NCBI RefSeq assembly: GCF_028649655.1 | Contig: NZ_JAQSLN010000001.1 | Location: 248,001 to 312,000, forward strand | Origin: Halobacteriovorax sp. GB3 | Lineage (GTDB): Bacteria > Bdellovibrionota > Bacteriovoracia > Bacteriovoracales > Bacteriovoracaceae | Reading direction: 5' to 3' | Length of the DNA: 64,000 bases | Shown: piece by piece, positions 62,501-64,000 of the stretch | Numbering within the stretch: position 1 is the stretch's first letter | Layout of the letters: each line of letters opens with the position of its first letter | Translations under genes and position numbers: made by a program | The notes under the pieces: model-generated | Databases searched by the model: none | The model's input: the letters and a program-made list of their open reading frames with translations, nothing else | Told to the model about the DNA's origin: nothing

Positions 62501-62611
62501 CGTATGATTGGTCTAATCTCTCACGTTGAAAGTCTCAAGGAACAAATGTCCAAGAGAATTGATGTAAAAGCAAGTAAAGAAGGAAGCCAGGTAGAGGTTG
62601 TTAGCTTTTAA
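59567..62611 (+). CDS. sbcC: exonuclease subunit SbcC (Rad50-like ATPase)
   Basis: This 1014-residue protein has Walker A GQTGSGKTTILDAI (about 35-48), two long coiled-coil arms joined at the zinc hook CPVCGSKDHP (about 507), and the C-terminal ABC signature TLSGGESFMAALALALG with Walker B TLFIDEGFGSLDPE. Complete by comparison with family length. GTG start overlapping the sbcD stop (GTGA), so the complex is made in fixed ratio. Confidence 0.96.
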   Translation: MRPIQLEMCAFGPFKDTQIVNFQKLGENPLFLINGQTGSGKTTILDAICFALYGSATGVERDVREMRCHLSDPKVETYVNLTFTLGQTTYLVERKPEQEVQKKRGDGFTKKSSDAALYEIGREKKLIANRTKEVSQFIEDLTGLSVVQFRQVMVLPQGKFRELLIADSKDREQIFSKLFQTYFYSKIEKDLDFKAKDIRVKRKEFENKIVGSLETLSVENLDELQKLTKDLAPELEILFKEKEKQKDEFKQCEKDYQSALALDKNITDLSKTEIELKNLQLKKETITQDQATIKEIEQALELSSDYTSYINLENKSSKDLLLFEEISHLFGELAVKKEEFSKQYDNKELLEKEVEALSAKRETLARYYELQLSIIKESNEVEVKTKERDKLLNALEKDNEKNSNLIIQFEDLNEQKKNHSAYFEANKKEDLLKHEFSLKEKKSIFEKVNLLNKEIQNKNDQLAKNKNETLLQKECVDKATKLLKELQLKWHRAQASLLAKDLEENTPCPVCGSKDHPAPAIIEEQVPSESEMQECERILQKELANLARLETQASVLRSEIEGLSNERKAQQDLLGALSIEEYQEQMNDIKSRLTEFDEFEIKSKKLQSDLEALSLKKEALQKERETIVIKESKLASEIELLNKGIDDKKEKIPSEYDGLESIKEKGLEVKSLLDRKKNDLIHLEKEAQEINVNYAKALENRTLREQELQKTRAQLKEAKETWLSKFSKSTFESENHFSETLNKKSMLEQLRSDVQSYKTQLKLLESSKVRLEEEIKGKEKPDLGSLEAKLSALEEASIKSFDLWSETKRRFDSLTDGLKKLEGNLKTLDSLEHEYKVIGTLADVANGRVGNKISLQRFVLSVLLDDVLLEGSHRLKLMSKGRYELIRKLDRAKGNKASGLEIEINDMHTGRMRSVSTLSGGESFMAALALALGLSDVVQAYSGGIKLDTLFIDEGFGSLDPESLDLALRTLIDLQSSGRMIGLISHVESLKEQMSKRIDVKASKEGSQVEVVSF

Positions 62612-62844
62612 TCTTCACTCTTGTGTGATCCATCACAAAAGGGAGCATTCATCGTTTTTTTGCACATGCAAAGACTGAAGCTCCCAGATTTCTGTGCTAC
62701 GAATTTTATCGGTGAAAAGTCTGTCCCCTTATGTGAGCCATCACAGAATGGCTGCTTCTTTGAGAGCTTACATTTACACCAAAAGTAGGTTTTCCCTTCT
62801 TCTAATTCGACTGTTATTGGTCGTGAAAAATTGTCTTCTTTCAT
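62608..62844 (-). CDS. double CDGSH iron-sulfur protein
   Basis: This 78-residue protein has two complete CDGSH motifs: WCKCKLSKKQPFCDGSHKG and CMCKKTMNAPFCDGSHK, each with the three Cys and one His that hold a 2Fe-2S cluster. It is thus a tandem, single-chain version of the mitoNEET-type fold, as in several bacteria. Probable role in electron transfer or iron-sulfur/redox sensing. GAGG precedes the start; it overlaps the sbcC end by four bases, tail to tail. Confidence 0.9.
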   Translation of the reverse strand: MKEDNFSRPITVELEEGKTYFWCKCKLSKKQPFCDGSHKGTDFSPIKFVAQKSGSFSLCMCKKTMNAPFCDGSHKSED

Positions 62845-63022
62845 GAGGGCCTCCTCATCTAATTATGCGCCTCTTTGCTTGTGAATATGGCCTAATTCTA
62901 GCTTTTGAAGTACTGTTGTGTCGTGATTTCAGATGTTTAGATCGCGGTGATTTGGGAACACTTTTCAAATTTAGTGACAGAAGTTCAGGATTTCGATAGA
63001 TAAGCATTACTAAGGAGCTTAT

Positions 63023-63637
63023 ATGAGAATCATTCTACCAACAATTCTTACTTTATTATCCTTTTCTGCATTTGCAGCATCTACAACAGTGCGCCCATTT
63101 GAAATTGAGTTCGTTGTTCAAAAAGATCTCGATGTTCAAGGTTCTGTGAAGATGTCTTGTCGCTATGAAAAAATTGTTTTTAGTGATTCTTCGGAATATG
63201 AAGCGACATATGAAGATCATTCATTGAATGTTTCGACAGAACCATTAGATTCTCAGTTTAAAAAAGTGACTCTAAGTCTTGAACAGACAAAGTCTATGGA
63301 AGTTACAGGAATTTTTAAGCCTACTAAAGGATGCTATTCGAATCTCAAACTTGAATTTAAAAGTTCTCTTTACGCAATTGGGTGGGCAAATCAATTTCAT
63401 AGAGCAATCCAATTTGATCTTGGAACTGATTATTTTTATCAAGAGGGAGATCGTTCATTTGATCTTTCTGATTTTTCTAACCAATATGAAATGAAAGAGT
63501 TTTCATTTTTCTATAAAGCTGTAGGGAATTCTCAAGTAAATGTTTTTCTCTATGTTGATGGTAAGAGAGACCATGAAATCTTCTCAAAAAGTGCCGCAAT
63601 TGACCCTAAAACCAAGATGCCATATCGATTACAATAA
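63023..63637 (+). CDS. exported beta-rich protein of unknown function
   Basis: This 204-residue protein has a signal peptide (MRIILPTILTLLSFSAFA). The mature part is beta-strand-rich with two Cys (MSCRYE, KGCYSN) that could pair. AAGGAG precedes the ATG. Its stop overlaps the next start (TAATG), so they are coupled. No family recognised. Confidence 0.65.
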   Translation: MRIILPTILTLLSFSAFAASTTVRPFEIEFVVQKDLDVQGSVKMSCRYEKIVFSDSSEYEATYEDHSLNVSTEPLDSQFKKVTLSLEQTKSMEVTGIFKPTKGCYSNLKLEFKSSLYAIGWANQFHRAIQFDLGTDYFYQEGDRSFDLSDFSNQYEMKEFSFFYKAVGNSQVNVFLYVDGKRDHEIFSKSAAIDPKTKMPYRLQ

Positions 63638-64000
63638 TGATCAATAAGAGGCAGTATAATAAAAAGAAAATTCTAGGGTTAATCAAAACCTATCATGCAA
63701 AGAGTCGCCAAAAAGAGCGAGCTGTCACAGACTCTAAACTCAAAGAGATCCTTTCAAAGGGCAGTTACGAAGATACTTACGAAGGTGATATTGTTGTTAA
63801 GTTTCAAGGCTATCTCGTCTATATAACAGAGGAGCCTGCGCTCATAAAGACAGTCGTTGCACCAGAAAAAGCTCCAAAGAAGATTAAAGCATTCGATACA
63901 GGCCTTGCTGAGGATATAAAATTAAAACTCAACCTTAGTTCAAAATCTGATGACTCTAAAGACAGTTATCAGTTGGAAGAGGATGAGGATGTTAAAGAAA
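63637..64000 (+). CDS. DUF4258-like protein, 5' part (continues beyond the window)
   Basis: The frame starts at ATG 63637 and is still open at the window edge, at least 121 residues. YHAKSRQKERAVTDSKLKEI and the following beta strands resemble the DUF4258 fold found in toxin-like and RNA-related proteins, and the later part is acidic and low in complexity (DSYQLEEDEDVKE). No signal peptide. TAATG overlap with the exported protein gene upstream suggests co-expression. Confidence 0.5.
   Translation, partial: MINKRQYNKKKILGLIKTYHAKSRQKERAVTDSKLKEILSKGSYEDTYEGDIVVKFQGYLVYITEEPALIKTVVAPEKAPKKIKAFDTGLAEDIKLKLNLSSKSDDSKDSYQLEEDEDVKE

Noticed and set aside
1-64000. CRISPR array, insertion sequence, prophage or integron
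   Set aside because: No regularly spaced repeats, transposase, integrase or phage structural gene was found on either strand.

Overview
This 64 kb window is chromosomal DNA from an AT-rich (roughly 35-37% G+C by eye), gene-dense Gram-negative bacterium. Short intergenic gaps, many Sec signal peptides and lipoproteins, periplasmic redox enzymes, a probable ornithine-lipid pathway and many small secreted proteins of unknown function fit a Bdellovibrio-and-like organism, most plausibly of the Bacteriovorax/Halobacteriovorax type. That placement is inference: no rRNA or other marker gene is present. I see no tRNA, rRNA, CRISPR array, insertion sequence, prophage or integron. No gap longer than 300 bases lacks a gene; the widest (25429-25721) holds a small 57-codon ORF.

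Layout. 1-8.1 kb: tail of an unknown gene, a methyltransferase behind a long inverted repeat, a membrane protein, a divergent LysR/pirin pair, a TetR regulator divergent from a RomA-like metallo-beta-lactamase-fold lipoprotein with two near-identical operators between them, a second methyltransferase, methionine aminopeptidase, and a small membrane protein with a structured leader. 8.2-18.5 kb: HrpB helicase, periplasmic catalase with two ankyrin-type partners, ZIP and MntP metal transporters, MltB-type transglycosylase, AzlCD and a DUF2064 protein. 18.6-29.2 kb: mostly poorly known exported or membrane proteins (a papain-like candidate, an HExxH candidate protease, an M90-like protein without its zinc site), a DsbB/DsbA pair, HAD phosphatase, PQQ-type sugar dehydrogenase and a trypsin-like protease. 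29.2-33.1 kb: M20 peptidase-OlsB-OlsA operon and an RlmM-like methyltransferase. 33.3-42.4 kb: AhpC/AhpF, two LysR and one AraC/GATase regulator, exported EEP nuclease-like protein, cupin, HD protein, SelO and an exported glutathione peroxidase. 42.5-55.3 kb: hybrid sensor kinase, then a metal-efflux island: CusCBA-type RND pump plus DUF3347 protein, followed by a CsoR-box-controlled copZ-copA-csoR operon with a JmjC-type oxygenase gene behind it. 55.2-64 kb: solute-binding protein, SRAP protein, MAPEG protein, MBL hydrolase, SbcCD, a double-CDGSH protein, an exported protein and a partial DUF4258-like gene.

Functional themes are defence against peroxide and thiol stress (catalase, AhpCF, Gpx, DsbAB, SelO, pirin), copper and manganese/zinc handling, and exported hydrolases. 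The best leads for something new are regulatory structures (270-311, 7143-7194, 4363-4438, 45310-45390, 36427-36443), the shrunken ankyrin paralog behind the catalase, the M90-like protein without a zinc site, and the M20-OlsB-OlsA linkage. I found no gene cluster that I can confidently call a wholly new system.
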